Positions 57,001 to 62,321 are shown, numbered from the stretch's first letter. The stretch: 64,000 bases of DNA from RFSX01 sp964591455 (GCA_964591455.1 CAZQDZ010000014.1:34303-98302); one strand, 5' to 3'. Notes: generated by a model from the letters alone, not told the origin. Program-made: numbers and translations.

Positions 57001-57602
57001 TATACGGTAGAAACTATGAGCAGATGCAAGGATGGCAGATGACGTTAGCTTTCAATCCTACAGACATAGAGATATTGACTATAGAAAGTGGTGCGCTGAA
57101 TATAGACGCGACTAACTACAATATAGCTAGTCAAGCGGAAGGGTGGATGACGATGAGTTATGGTTCAGATCAAGCCTTAGATATAGAGAGTGATGAGCCA
57201 CTGTTTGAAATAGTGGTAAGAGCAGAGAGTAATATCAATGTAGCAGATTTATTTGAGATCAGTTCGTCTGTCACTGAGGCAGAAGCATACAGAGGTGATT
57301 ATGAGATCGTGAATGTCGGTCTAGATGTAAGAGCTGTGACAGTATCTAACATCGTATCAGTAAGTCCAAATCCATGGATGAGTAGAACAAGAATCGAATT
57401 CCATATGCCAGATGCTGGCTCAGGAAGATGGGAATTCTATGATGTCAATGGAGGTCTGGTCTACAGAAAAGAAGGACAATATGTAAGAGGGCTCAATAAT
57501 ATGACCCTGACTAAGGAGGAACTGGGCGCAGATGGTATCGTCTACATTAAGTTGACGACTGATTATGGCGTATCTCAGTTCAAGATGATTGTTGTCCAGT
57601 AA
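42030..57602 (+). CDS. Giant T9SS surface protein with DUF4347, Cys-rich Ca-loop repeats and the array cassette (5190 aa)
   Basis: Signal peptide: VLLCLFFVQSLSA. A DUF4347-like domain spans about residues 160-288 (SFHLFSHGAPGQLLING, NIYGCEFAKGNSG); in other giant adhesins this domain sits near the N-terminus. An unknown module of about 325 residues occurs twice (about 288-615 and 1113-1440). Twenty-three Cys-rich repeats with DCDGGGVxNxxEC loops lie in two blocks (about 715-1105 and 1450-2333). Three DUF11/DUF7507-like repeats (about 2337-2725), several HYR-like domains, a lamin-tail-like segment (about 3430-3540; LLITEVVQAGTDMIEISN) and a P/Homo B-like domain (about 3600-3745; NGLNSAGLWTLNVMG) follow. 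The terminal cassette from about 3842 has dockerin-like (4837-4903), cohesin-like (4970-5103) and T9SS type A (SVSPNPW, 5108-5190) parts. The 15.6-kb frame is uninterrupted. No protease triad is visible. Confidence 0.88.
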   Translation: MKNSKVLTQTFKTYSVLLCLFFVQSLSAHCPAMEFVDLKGISGFSRTDDLNVCGDSDALSILMYTDAPGQIAGFEFAVDVVPGMHCAAFEEAHKSGCKSISSDKYIDLSMNADPVVGLVDYERDSCLDDLPLMAGYVGVSADKSKNDFCETAQSFVKNNSDHFYIDAVLPDYDILASHNWENQSFHLFSHGAPGQLLINGQWYDQEMIIDWITDNVDLNQFNQVNIYGCEFAKGNSGKDIVSNISKKLGITISASDNITGIDGDWDLEVGELKPATSIINYKANLQSCTTSVGNVGTAGQAMDGSTAPFILPVNCPLESEPEAEDGRGFMIGCAQSACPISQAPPAAFDPPSITCPIQYINYMIVEPIDGESVYMQYWNNCIDGVSGLTTVNFSTQGFINQLFCELDAQGYPMAPTSIGTPAAGIVSALPAMTEDIDGLLSEIDGDISCASNQQADTEMIQSDFWIVLPATTTTIGFKVGGRRADAALFMVGTDINNLCATSELIHTSANGRSFEGIEEVFYEIPAATTTVCGGIILRARFYTTDIGAQFTSFPELDIGNGFDRVDNIAGAAVIPATGPADNVIPTISYSSDILSGFIDDNDNVFALDGTYEPLACPSSTPVDIFDPVTAELGELCDDTSYDLDELNAFSDEGLSFTYATTSADATIAGTMLNTTFAPAIADGAITVTATGPTSLPADEQCEFTVTINYTACDLNCDNIAASGIDLCDFIMTNPTSSLATEDCDGGGIDNFTECFGPGAVINPDGTITPDPDPTFVPTDPAESGDDFNCDNAALIPGGICAYIAANPGSNIATLDCDGGGVDNATECDPDGDPTTDDGTDPLDNDDDYNCESAAAAGLDICDILADNPDATIGMLDCDGGGVSNADECFGPGGPVPDGMGGFEPSDPDYTPTDPNPGSASDDYNCDNFSSSGLDMCDFLADNPNTTLATMDCDGGGVDNFTECFGPGAVINDDGTITPDPDPFFVPTDPTDTTDDYNCDNFAASGLDLCEFLAENPTSNMATLDCDGGGVDNATECANGDDPLNPADDINCDNAFAMGIDICTYILGNPGSNIATMDCDGGGIDNATECAMGGNPIFPGDDAIGDCTCLDGICTTNTGNIAGNAGDPFDGTAAPFTLPPNCLLLTDDEARDYRGFMYACSPTLPTSSVCTTIPEYATPVIPTFSCPAESIEYSVPVTDKPAYMQYWSNCVPGVSGLPTVTAAHQGFINQLFCDTDANGYPLAPADAGTPLEGCISTLPAIGPRVSDAAVELDPSVPCAGSNGELEMIQLDFWMLIPDYVTDIGVQIGGGGADAGLVLVGSSLTDLAPVAELVQAGGGNEAGTPTGYFCLPATTPACTGQYLRFRIYMTDIAVGFDVSPMINLGSGFVDFVDEPLITMVAATGPDDNTPPGETRETLMGFQDMDGNIFAADMTYEPMGCLVNVIPGDACDCDMLAAQGIDICDYILLNPLSGVGALDCDGGGVDNATECAAGTDPSAGSPEDDCDAAIAEGVDICALVLADPTSPLATADCDGGGENNLIECQNGGDPTDPVDDNCDSFAASGIDLCVYLALNPGSPLATLDCDGGGLNNIDECNAGGDPFNPVDDSCDNLETMVADPCAFILANPTNPMALADCDGGGVSNYDECVAGGNPFDPVDDSCDNFEAMVTDPCAYILANPTSPMALADCDGGGVSNVEECAQGGDPFDPMDDSCDTFEGTGEELCELIMANPTGPLALADCDGGGVSNIDECNAGGNPLDPIDDSCDSFLASGQDLCVYLAANPTSPLATMDCDGGGLNNIDECNAGGDPFFAADDSCDNFAASGIDLCAYLALNPGSPMATMDCDGGGVDNQTECDMGGDPLNPADDSCDNFVDSGLDLCDYLAVNIGSPMATADCDGGGVSNADECADGGDPLISYDDSCEEFAAADINHCEFILANPNNPMATADCDGGGVSNFAECMAGGDPFVDYDDSCDAFAAADINHCEFILANPTSPMATADCDGGGVSNLEECQAGGDPLNPIDDSCENFELGTTDPCAYILANPTSPMATADCDGGGVNNLEECMAGGDPFNPIDDSCENFAASGIDLCAFLALNPTSPLATLDCDDGGLNNIEECNAGGDPFFSADDSCDNFAAADIDHCAYILANPTSPMATADCDGGGVSNIEECMEGGDPFIDYDDSCEAFAAADIDHCAFILANPTNPMATADCDGGGVSNLEECEAGGDPLISFDDSCEAFAAADINHCEFILANPTNPMATADCDGGGIDNLTECMNGDNPFDPSDDYDCDNFPSDVLDICDYILENPTSDMATLDCDGGGVNNADECALGFDPFDDSDDAVLEFEKSASTPSANNGLDPGLVDAGDEIVYTYVVTNSGAGTITNVTVNDPGPNFNGVPGTNGLNIICPSSVLVSGATMTCTAVYVLSQTDIDNGAGITDGVTNTANASGDGPNGPVDTPDDTAVTEIPAAPMLDMEKSAAEPTILLGVDGLISDAGDEILYSYEVCNTGNVTLTAVAPMDSGPTFNGTPGTNSLSAFNPLNAPSLEPGACQTFTAVYVMSQADVNNAAGLPGAIMNTANASGTDPSGGTTTSPDDDAQTDIANAPMLDMEKSAGAIVDNGDGIVNAGDQIPYSYEVTNTGNVTMDNVMITDPGPAFNGVAGTGTMSAIVCVPTTLAPGESVICTATYTLTDVDVANGAGVPGGVMNTANASGTDPQGNGIDSPDDSAVTSLPCEADASWTPPTAPICDNDTPPYALSLDNINIALPPAVVSWSGLGVTDNGDGTGSFNPTGLSGFIDICVTVFYNNQCEATECHTIEVIQAPTLPAPVSLDFTCQIGASGSVSLSQYFPGIDVSDTDNWVISGGGAGNIVGGAMVYDEPGCYDLTLTYVGPCVVAPAEVTSYVSVSEQPQPSFDIQDQVCWSAGDPVADHIYTPLINSPTYAGIVTTAFTVSGPATLNDPITGEISVTGVGIVTLCLTETSVYPACGIIPGGACVEEFCFQITVQDGTSQDATFSVDNTEPCIGDVVTYTANVPGGQFSGVGVVDDGNGLTATLTVTECGPFDVTYSLNTPNGCNSQFTIRQNTDGTPPAISVPAANEIVECDGAGNEAAHAAWVSANGGAVATDNCTFIWSSELLNVISGCGATSTRVYRFTATDECGNASSTEASFIIEDTSEPVITPGADMAMNECENDPGGNFPDFDAWLASNAGATATDVCGSVTWTNDFTPANFVETCPGSRSVDVVFTATDDCGNTSSVTHTWAVGDNTPPEFTNCERLPVVTAAPETWCEAFVNFSPPAAADNCSGDVTVTQVDNSGLNSGSVFPVGTTELTFVAVDECGNSSECSFKVIVNDFHTAPEITSCPGDQSALCGEDLPNDLAIEFEDNCPDNSAVIWKAEDPSGAVVASGMDVLESTTQFTVGDHNVSFRVQDQPLLLITEVVQAGTDMIEISNLGPATVDLNCLTINRYGNGVESDTLPAGTSLAPGAVLVYTFTTDIAYGDLAAYTLEYMDATFDQLAVNGYGRADWTGTLNGGDVCRVWNWDHDAARDWKVTLDCTQNIGVLNNTLDVMANNGTSTSLQSEVASASECSFVLSVGDDQAPMCAAIAQEGSGRGTALPINPGMCNESTVNITQSFTVDYVQINGLEILHTDIGQVSAYLIAPDGTQVKVFDGLCPGTSNFLSSISDTSQVELVSAACGDINSLLWFRPEESFNAFNGLNSAGLWTLNVMGAGLDAGSVVGWELQLFEFGPYTEPDLDLEVTQQAGTEHTWTHPLMDDNCCMGTIVMNMSLPDGTVSSDVVVGGSTTTEFFPVGCTQVDYTLTDCGGNRSRCGGFEVCVTDNFIPASCCDDDFTCISQLNVSLNEMCMAEFTSNMGGVGLECQSIFYDVELFDEHGDLLRDENNMPTTKLGVEHINQNLTFRISNNDPLCDNGNSCWGNLLVEFKNLPQIDCPPNLTLTCAALDMLPLPEVATNQCAGTATVRLANEIRERLDCDDRYTHRVSRTYVATDAVGNSTTCEQEILLERIDLSGLQFPITATIKCSELDSFILLPSGIPRPFAQAPNGDLGIPFLCTGPGTGSGSGIGTNFICPMTGSGTGVPIIPDGGLSVLTPDGPVLLEGNTTGNCSAVLLFTDIELPQNGCDRKVLRTFEVREWFCGTEIPATATQLIEIRDDLAPEVTCPAPFMVTTNDDCAGSVQLPPATVIDACANGDNVRIEHPRGTVDSNGGFATLDIGVNLLRYVASDNCGNIASCTTTVTVRDNTEPVAICERATVVSISLDGNTIVPSDVFDDGSWDECGEVTTCAMKMSDVIFFRSLSVDTVYQGISYVERSRVMTGCDPDIDTGLVLDGVEFLSENDLCIPYIRFCCSDVGDEQLVVFRALDKGGNFSDCMVSVEVQDKAIPSLTCPVDRNIDCREPIAMDQLNLLFGSPEIVDNCAALQPLNEIVDANQNQCGIGTIERTFNITDNFGNVVRSCKQLITITNQIPFTEADIEFPLDFTADCGTAAQLVPEILEEPFAFPRFLRGNDACSMLGVDYRDEFFAEDPQSGDCGVIRRAWTVIDWCTEINGQFATFPLSGPYIQTIKIENDIAPVIDPQTDVVFDSASIDCDSGQIALSRTAMDDCTTTDNLRWSFDIVDANGLPVLFDAGGIPLSGNAPNFSGTFATGTYSVTWTVCDGCGNCTTVTQMFEVVNTKPPVPICHNALSITLDHAGVAEFWAEDIDAGSYHLCGNPVTVGFDEQALQQSITFGCSDVGTQRISLYVRDSNTGVTDFCVGVVEVQDPLVACGGMMVAIQGEVFTPQLESIESVVIDLSETTNVDMTDEDGEYAFFNMPMGGDYEVIPSKDGDDTNGVNTIDLIRIQRHILGLERFDNPYQLMAADINGNQKVDGADLVELRKLILGVYTEFPDNSSWRFVQSEYTWQDSLNPWSQVIDETYEILDLSTNMDIDFVGVKIGDVDNTAVTNSYQSKVDMKSYRWPLNLEVPSMQGEADAVVHIPVYGRNYEQMQGWQMTLAFNPTDIEILTIESGALNIDATNYNIASQAEGWMTMSYGSDQALDIESDEPLFEIVVRAESNINVADLFEISSSVTEAEAYRGDYEIVNVGLDVRAVTVSNIVSVSPNPWMSRTRIEFHMPDAGSGRWEFYDVNGGLVYRKEGQYVRGLNNMTLTKEELGADGIVYIKLTTDYGVSQFKMIVVQ
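42890..43880 (+). repeat. Unknown ~325-residue module, copy 1
   Basis: Protein-level repeat with copy 2 at 45366-46350. Shared landmarks are a GTAGQAMDGSTAPFILP-type start, YMQYWNNC, QGFINQLFCELDAQGYP, EMIQSDFWIVLPATTT, GGRRADAALFMVG and an ending of FALDGTYEP. It contains conserved Cys residues and looks like a beta-rich lectin-type fold, but I recognise no family. Confidence 0.75.
44174..45345 (+). repeat. Cys-rich Ca-loop repeats, block 1 (6 irregular units)
   Basis: Six units begin with NCDN or NCES and carry GLDICDFLADNP-type helices followed by DCDGGGVDNATEC. Spacing is irregular because units 1, 3 and 4 carry an extra FGPGAVINPDGTITPDPDP-type insert after the loop. The block is sandwiched between the two copies of the ~325-residue module. 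Confidence 0.85.
45366..46350 (+). repeat. Unknown ~325-residue module, copy 2
   Basis: Divergent copy of 42890-43880. It keeps the NAGDPFDGTAAPFTLPPNC start, YMQYWSNC, GFINQLFCDTDANGYP, EMIQLDFWMLIPDYVTDIG, GGGADAGLVLVGSS and the FAADMTYEP ending in the same order. Module plus repeat block therefore appear to have been duplicated as a unit. Confidence 0.75.
46377..49030 (+). repeat. Cys-rich Ca-loop repeats, block 2 (17 tandem units, period 156 bp)
   Basis: Seventeen units, nearly all 52 residues long, follow C-x10-C-x15-C-x10-C-x13. The core is a helix (FAASGIDLCAYLALNP), then DCDGGGVSNxxEC and GGDPxxPxDDS. The D-x-D-G-G-G-x-x-N-x-x-E loop has Asp at 1 and 3, Gly at 6 and Glu at 12, like an EF-hand or dockerin Ca loop. 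Four Cys per unit suggest two disulfides each. One unit deviates to DCDDGG. Confidence 0.9.
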
Positions 57603-57750
57603 TTGGAGGACATTGGTTTCAGGTCGCAAGAGAGAGAACTACAAAAGCGTATTGAATTAATATGACGGCAAGTCAAGCGAATTCAGTACACAAGTGAAGA
57701 TAGATTATCTGAAACCTAATTAATAAGGTTTTCGTTAGCACTAAATATTA

Positions 57751-57788
57751 GGAGTCCTTTGCCGCTCGGCGAAGGGCTCCTTTTTTTT
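57751..57788 (+). terminator. Rho-independent terminator after the second giant gene
   Basis: A GC-rich hairpin (GGAGTCCTTTGCC against GGCGAAGGGCTCC, with small mismatches) is followed by eight T residues. It ends the surface-protein array and lies between convergent genes. Confidence 0.9.
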
Positions 57789-57843
57789 GATTTGCTGAGA
57801 ATTGGAAAATGTGAAATTCTGATGCAGTTACAAAATGCACTCC

Positions 57844-59082
57844 TTAGTTTGTAGACTTATATATAATCTCTGAACAATTATCTGAAACAAAAACCTGTTG
57901 GGCTACTCGCAATATGTCTTCAGCGTTTACATCCTCTATCTCTTTTATTTGGTTATTGATGAGAGCGGCATCACCCAGCATTTCATAATAAGCTAAATTG
58001 ATAGCCTTATTATTCACACTGACTTCAGAAAATTCTACACCGCTGATCATACTATTTTTGACTTTTTGCAACTCTGTTTGTTCAGGAGCAGATTCCGTTA
58101 GATGAGTGAGTTCTTGCCATATAGCTGATTTTGCCTCTTCTATGTCCACACCATTGATTAGCTTGGCTTCGATAATAAATAAACCTGGGTCAACTGTGCC
58201 AGAAATATAAGCATTAGCTGATGAGAACAAGTTGGATCCTTTGACAAGTTTCTGGTAGAATCTGGAAGAACGGCCACCGCTCATAATATCAGAAAGCAAG
58301 TCATAGGCAATGAAATCTGGATGCAACCGCTCTGGCATATGGAATCCCATGTATATCGCATCTGAAGGGACCGCTTGCTCTAGCACTTTTATGCGTGGTG
58401 CAGTTTGTTTAGGCTCAGTCGGGATGTCTCTGAAGTCTACGGGTCCACCTTTGATAGGGCCAAACCATTGACTGATTACTTCCTTCGTATATGGGATGTC
58501 TAATTTGCCAGCTATAACAAGAATCGCATTGCTGGGTTTATAATAATTATTGAAAAATTCTTTTACATCACTTAGTTGGGCTTCTGAGATATGCTCAGGT
58601 ACCAATCCTATGGTGGGCCACCTGTAAGAATGTGTGGTGAATGCCAGCCCTGATAATTCATGCCACATATCGCCATACGGCTTATTAGTGCATGTCTCCT
58701 TGAATTCTTCTACTACAACCTTCTTTTGTACATCCAAACTCTGTTGTGAGAAATCAAGCTGGAGCATCCTGTCCGATTCCAGCCAGAGCGCTGTCTCCAG
58801 ATTATCTGCTGGGACGATATTGTAAAAGTTAGTGATGTCAGCATTTGTGAAGGCATTATTGTCTCCGCCAGCTTGCTGGATTGGTGTATCAAAGTCAGGT
58901 ATATTTTTAGATCCTCCAAACATGAGGTGTTCGAAAAGATGCGCAAAGCCAGTCCTGGAGGGATCTTCATTTTTTGCACCTACTTTATAGAGTACATTGA
59001 CAGTGGCTAGTGGTGTACTGTCATCTTTGTGGAGGATTACCGTCAGACCATTGTCCAAGGTGTATTTTGTATAATCTATCAT
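57844..59082 (-). CDS. M16 family zinc peptidase (insulinase-like)
   Basis: At 412 residues this is a single-chain M16B-type half protease. The inverted zinc motif HLFEH is at 48-52 (His48, Glu51 and His52), followed by GGDNNAFTNADITNFY, a family signature for substrate binding. M16B enzymes usually work as dimers, or paired with a catalytically silent partner, enclosing peptides in a chamber. No second M16 gene is next to it. There is no clear signal peptide, so it may be cytoplasmic and degrade peptides or process a small substrate. It is the last gene of a four-gene minus-strand run, 12 bases after aat. Confidence 0.9.
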   Translation of the reverse strand: MIDYTKYTLDNGLTVILHKDDSTPLATVNVLYKVGAKNEDPSRTGFAHLFEHLMFGGSKNIPDFDTPIQQAGGDNNAFTNADITNFYNIVPADNLETALWLESDRMLQLDFSQQSLDVQKKVVVEEFKETCTNKPYGDMWHELSGLAFTTHSYRWPTIGLVPEHISEAQLSDVKEFFNNYYKPSNAILVIAGKLDIPYTKEVISQWFGPIKGGPVDFRDIPTEPKQTAPRIKVLEQAVPSDAIYMGFHMPERLHPDFIAYDLLSDIMSGGRSSRFYQKLVKGSNLFSSANAYISGTVDPGLFIIEAKLINGVDIEEAKSAIWQELTHLTESAPEQTELQKVKNSMISGVEFSEVSVNNKAINLAYYEMLGDAALINNQIKEIEDVNAEDILRVAQQVFVSDNCSEIIYKSTN

Positions 59083-59094
59083 TCTTCAGTGTGC

Positions 59095-59793
59095 CTAATT
59101 AGGGCCTGACGCTTTAATAGTCCATGACCCACGATTTGTTGGTGCGAAAATATTTTTTTTCAGCGACTTATGGAAAGCCTCTGCACTAATCATGGTGGCG
59201 CCCATACTTATTAGATGCGCTGTCTCTTGCTGACAGTCTATCATAGTACATCCTCTTTTCTCTAACCACTTTACCAGATTAATGAATCCAAATTTAGACC
59301 CATTACTTATGTCAGTAAACATAGATTCACCAAAAAAGATGTTACCCAGGCATAAACCATAAAGTCCTGCCACCATCTTATCTTGGTGCCAAACTTCTAC
59401 AGAATGCGCAAAACCTCGATGATGTAATTCTACAAAAGCTTCTTCTAGTTCTGTAAATATCCAGGTCCCTTCTTGTCCTTTTCTATTCTTCTCTTTACAT
59501 CGATGAATTACCTCTGGAAATTGTGTATCCATAGTCCAATGCCAATCAGGACTATTGAGAATAGATCTCATGCTCTTAGATACCTTAATTTGGGATGGCA
59601 ATAGTACACACCGTGGATGTGTACTCCACCACAACAGTGGCTGGTCTTCGCTTGTCCATGGAAAAATACCCCATTGATAAGCCATTAATAGCGTTTCTGG
59701 TGTCAGATTGCCTCCAATAGCAAGCAAACCATCTTCATCAGAATAATATGGATGTGGAAAAAACTCTACCCTCTCTGGTAGATAATATGGCAT
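59095..59793 (-). CDS. aat: Leucyl/phenylalanyl-tRNA-protein transferase
   Basis: Aat transfers Leu or Phe from aminoacyl-tRNA onto proteins with N-terminal Arg or Lys, creating a primary N-degron. The 232 residues match the family length. Motifs are GLLAIGGNLTPETLLMAYQW, GIFPW, LWWSTHPRCVL, the central GLYGLCLGNIFFGESMF and TMIDCQQETAHLISMGA, all at the expected spacing. It lies 12 bases after clpS, whose product delivers such substrates to ClpAP or an equivalent unfoldase. The two steps of the bacterial N-degron pathway are therefore encoded together. Confidence 0.96.
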   Translation of the reverse strand: MPYYLPERVEFFPHPYYSDEDGLLAIGGNLTPETLLMAYQWGIFPWTSEDQPLLWWSTHPRCVLLPSQIKVSKSMRSILNSPDWHWTMDTQFPEVIHRCKEKNRKGQEGTWIFTELEEAFVELHHRGFAHSVEVWHQDKMVAGLYGLCLGNIFFGESMFTDISNGSKFGFINLVKWLEKRGCTMIDCQQETAHLISMGATMISAEAFHKSLKKNIFAPTNRGSWTIKASGPN

Positions 59794-59805
59794 GAAGTAA
59801 ATGTA

Positions 59806-60129
59806 TTATCGCTCGACCATATGGTCTATAACAGCAGATAGTCCTCTCTCTACAAGTGCATCTTTCATCGGCTTCAATATGTCAAAGTTTCCTGTCTTGA
59901 CTATCGCTTTTCCTTTATAGTGAACTAATAGAGATAATTGTTCTGATTGTTCGAATGTATGTTGGCATACTTCCATAAAACATTGGATGACCCAATCGAA
60001 AGTATTGAAATCGTCATTATATACAACTAGTTGTGAATGTACTAGATCAGTTGTTGTCTCCTCCACTTGCATTACTTCTTCTATCTCTGAGGCAAGTATA
60101 GTATTTAAGGATTCATTTTTCTTAGTCAT
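59806..60129 (-). CDS. clpS: Clp protease adaptor ClpS
   Basis: ClpS recognises N-terminal Leu, Phe, Tyr or Trp and hands proteins to a Clp unfoldase. The 107-residue product has a disordered N-terminal tail of about 30 residues, then the ClpS core: LVVYNDDFNTFDWVIQCFM (the NDD binding-pocket segment), a helix containing EQLSLLVHYKGKAIV with the conserved His-Tyr-x-Gly-Lys, and a final strand region. The sequence is more divergent than proteobacterial ClpS but keeps the key order. It is 12 bases upstream of aat and 24 bases downstream of the peroxiredoxin gene. Confidence 0.92.
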   Translation of the reverse strand: MTKKNESLNTILASEIEEVMQVEETTTDLVHSQLVVYNDDFNTFDWVIQCFMEVCQHTFEQSEQLSLLVHYKGKAIVKTGNFDILKPMKDALVERGLSAVIDHMVER

Positions 60130-60153
60130 ATGAATTCTAGTATTTATAGGGTG

Positions 60154-60624
60154 TTAGTTCAATTTAGCTAATGCTTTTCTAACGGCTTCAAAATTGGGCA
60201 AATTCCCCGCATTTTCCAATACCTCAGCATATTTAATTATTCCATTCTTGTCTATAACAAAAGCGGCACGCTTAGAGACACCTTTCAAGCCAGCGACAAA
60301 ATCTTCATAGATCGCATCGTAAGCTCTACTTACTTCTTTGTTGAAGTCAGATAATAAGGTGAAATTGAGGTTGTTATCCTCTTTAAATTTTGCTAATGTA
60401 AACGGAGAATCCACTGATATGGCAATGACGCGTGCATTGAGGTCATTATAATCTGATAACTCATCTCTCATCGTACATAATTCGGTAGTACATACACTTG
60501 TGTAAGCAAGTGGAAAGAAAAGAAGTACAGTATTTTGGTCAGAACTAGTAGAAATATCTACATCATTTAGACCAGAATCTTTAAGCATAAAACTTGGCGC
60601 TTTGTCGCCTACTTTTAAGACCAT
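60154..60624 (-). CDS. Thioredoxin-dependent peroxiredoxin (AhpC/TSA family, PrxQ/AhpE-like)
   Basis: This 156-residue thioredoxin-fold peroxidase reduces hydroperoxides. The active-site segment is FPLAYTSVCTTELC: peroxidatic Cys45 is preceded by the P-x3-T/S-x2-C motif, and Cys50, five residues later, is in the position of the resolving Cys of PrxQ/BCP enzymes. A conserved Arg is not obvious in the first pass, though SKRAAFVID may supply it. No signal peptide, so cytoplasmic. It is the first gene of the run with clpS, aat and the M16 peptidase. Confidence 0.9.
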   Translation of the reverse strand: MVLKVGDKAPSFMLKDSGLNDVDISTSSDQNTVLLFFPLAYTSVCTTELCTMRDELSDYNDLNARVIAISVDSPFTLAKFKEDNNLNFTLLSDFNKEVSRAYDAIYEDFVAGLKGVSKRAAFVIDKNGIIKYAEVLENAGNLPNFEAVRKALAKLN

Positions 60625-60642
60625 ATCAGGGTGTTAGAATTT

Positions 60643-60650
60643 CAAATGTA
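60643..60650 (-). promoter_or_regulatory. -7 box of the peroxiredoxin-clpS-aat-M16 operon
   Basis: TACATTTG on the minus strand fits TAnnTTTG. It lies 18 bases before the peroxiredoxin ATG, implying a leader of about 12 bases. No clear -33 box. Confidence 0.5.
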
Positions 60651-60779
60651 GTATAAATGTGCTTAGTAGAATGGTATCATGACTGAATTATAGCCTTTAA
60701 AATGTCGATTATGCCATTCATTTGCTAATCTATAGGATTCTTAGTCTACTATCTTACTTTTAACATTCTGTATTAATAC

Positions 60780-61667
60780 ATGAAGTCCTCACAAAAAATA
60801 GCCTATCTCCAATTGCATGCAGCGGTCATACTGTATGGATTGACAGCTATATTAGGGGATTTGATAAGCCTGTCAGCTGTAAATCTGGTATGGTGGAGAG
60901 TACTCATCACCAGTCTAAGTTTACTCTTCTTTGTAGGCTGGGGCAGACGTATTCTGACTATGGACAGGAAAGTTGTTATACGCTATATTGGAATTGGATT
61001 CCTGGTCGCTCTTCATTGGATAACCTTCTATGGCGCTATCAAGTATGCCAATGCTTCTATCACACTGGCTGCCATGGCGACCACTTCTCTATTCACGGCA
61101 TTCATAGAACCGGTAATAATGAAGCGGCCATTCTATCGATTAGAGCTCATATTAGGACTTCTTATTATACCCCCAATGATGATGATAGCCAGTGATCTGG
61201 ATATCACGATGATGCAAGGTCTAGGGATCGGGCTGATATCAGCCTTTTTGGCCTCCTTGTTTGCCACACTCAATAAGAAGATGGTAGGTGAAGCGGATGC
61301 ATATCAGATCAGCTTTCTGGAAATGAGCAGTGCTTTTTTCTTTATATCTATACTATTACTTGTATTACCTACCGGGAATATGATGCCGACGAGTCAAGAC
61401 TGGCTTTATCTATTAGTCCTCTCACTGGGGTGTACCACACTAGCTTATGTCATTAGCCTGAAAGCACTCAGATATGTAAGCGCCTTCGATGCCAATCTGG
61501 TCATAAATCTAGAACCTGTCTACGGCATCTTACTCGCTGTAGTCATACTCAATGAGCATACACAAATGAGACCTAGTTTTTACTTGGGCATTGTACTGGT
61601 CATGCTGATTGTCTTTGCGCACCCTTATCTCAAAAAGAAATTTCTTCCACAACATTCTGACACTTAA
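60780..61667 (+). CDS. EamA family (DMT superfamily) transporter
   Basis: The 295-residue protein is highly hydrophobic, with about ten membrane segments arranged as two five-helix EamA halves. Examples are LHAAVILYGLTAILGDLISL at the start, GIGFLVALHWITFYGAIKYA, and the second-half end FYLGIVLVMLIVFAHPYL. Typical DMT features include the W-x-R segment (VWWRVLITSLSLL) and LEPVYGILLAVVILNE near the C-terminus. Family members export amino acids, nucleosides or drugs; the substrate is unknown. Its stop codon lies three bases before the O-methyltransferase start, so the two are probably co-transcribed. Confidence 0.9.
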   Translation: MKSSQKIAYLQLHAAVILYGLTAILGDLISLSAVNLVWWRVLITSLSLLFFVGWGRRILTMDRKVVIRYIGIGFLVALHWITFYGAIKYANASITLAAMATTSLFTAFIEPVIMKRPFYRLELILGLLIIPPMMMIASDLDITMMQGLGIGLISAFLASLFATLNKKMVGEADAYQISFLEMSSAFFFISILLLVLPTGNMMPTSQDWLYLLVLSLGCTTLAYVISLKALRYVSAFDANLVINLEPVYGILLAVVILNEHTQMRPSFYLGIVLVMLIVFAHPYLKKKFLPQHSDT

Positions 61668-61670
61668 TCC

Positions 61671-62321
61671 ATGACAATGTCTTCTATTCCAGTAATTACA
61701 GATTCCCAAATACATGACTACTGTCTTGCCCATTCCTCACAGCCACCTGCAGGCTTAAGAACGATTACTGAGGCGACAAAGGTTACAGGTAAGACCATCA
61801 TGCTTTCTGGAGCATACCTTGGTCAGTATCTAAGGATGATGTCCATAATACTCAAGCCCAAGTATGTCTTAGAATTTGGCACTTTCACAGGCTATGGCGC
61901 CCTCTGTCTTATAGAGGGCCTGCAAGAAGGAGGGCAGATATATACCTTAGAAAAAGACCCTACCCATGCTAAGATGGCTGCCCAACACTTTCATGACTTT
62001 GGTGCCACAGATCAGATAATCATGCTAACAGGTGATGCCATGGAAGCCATAGCAGAGATTAATCATCCATGGGACTTAGTATTTATAGATGCAGCTAAGC
62101 GACAGTATATCAAATACTATGAGTACGTCTTACCGCTCATGCCCTCTGGTGGGGTGATACTGGCTGACAATGTCCTGTGGAAAGGTATAGTAGCTACGGA
62201 TAGTCTAGACAAACTAGGAGAGGGTCTGCATGCATTCAACCAATATGTTTTTCAAGATGATCGGGTGGAGAATATGATTTTACCTATAGATGATGGGGTG
62301 CATTTTATTGTGAAGAAGTAG
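61671..62321 (+). CDS. SAM-dependent O-methyltransferase (class I, caffeoyl-CoA/catechol type)
   Basis: The 216-residue protein matches Methyltransf_3 enzymes. The SAM-binding motif is VLEFGTFTGYGALCL (about residues 66-80), with an acidic ribose-binding residue in IYTLEKD. The metal- and catalytic-loop region is FIDAAKRQYIKYYEYVLPL followed by GGVILADNVLWKG (Asp, Asp and Asn ligands). These enzymes methylate hydroxyl groups of catechols or related small molecules. The start at 61671 follows the EamA stop by three bases. The pair could make and export, or methylate, a small metabolite, but no substrate is indicated. Confidence 0.92.
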   Translation: MTMSSIPVITDSQIHDYCLAHSSQPPAGLRTITEATKVTGKTIMLSGAYLGQYLRMMSIILKPKYVLEFGTFTGYGALCLIEGLQEGGQIYTLEKDPTHAKMAAQHFHDFGATDQIIMLTGDAMEAIAEINHPWDLVFIDAAKRQYIKYYEYVLPLMPSGGVILADNVLWKGIVATDSLDKLGEGLHAFNQYVFQDDRVENMILPIDDGVHFIVKK

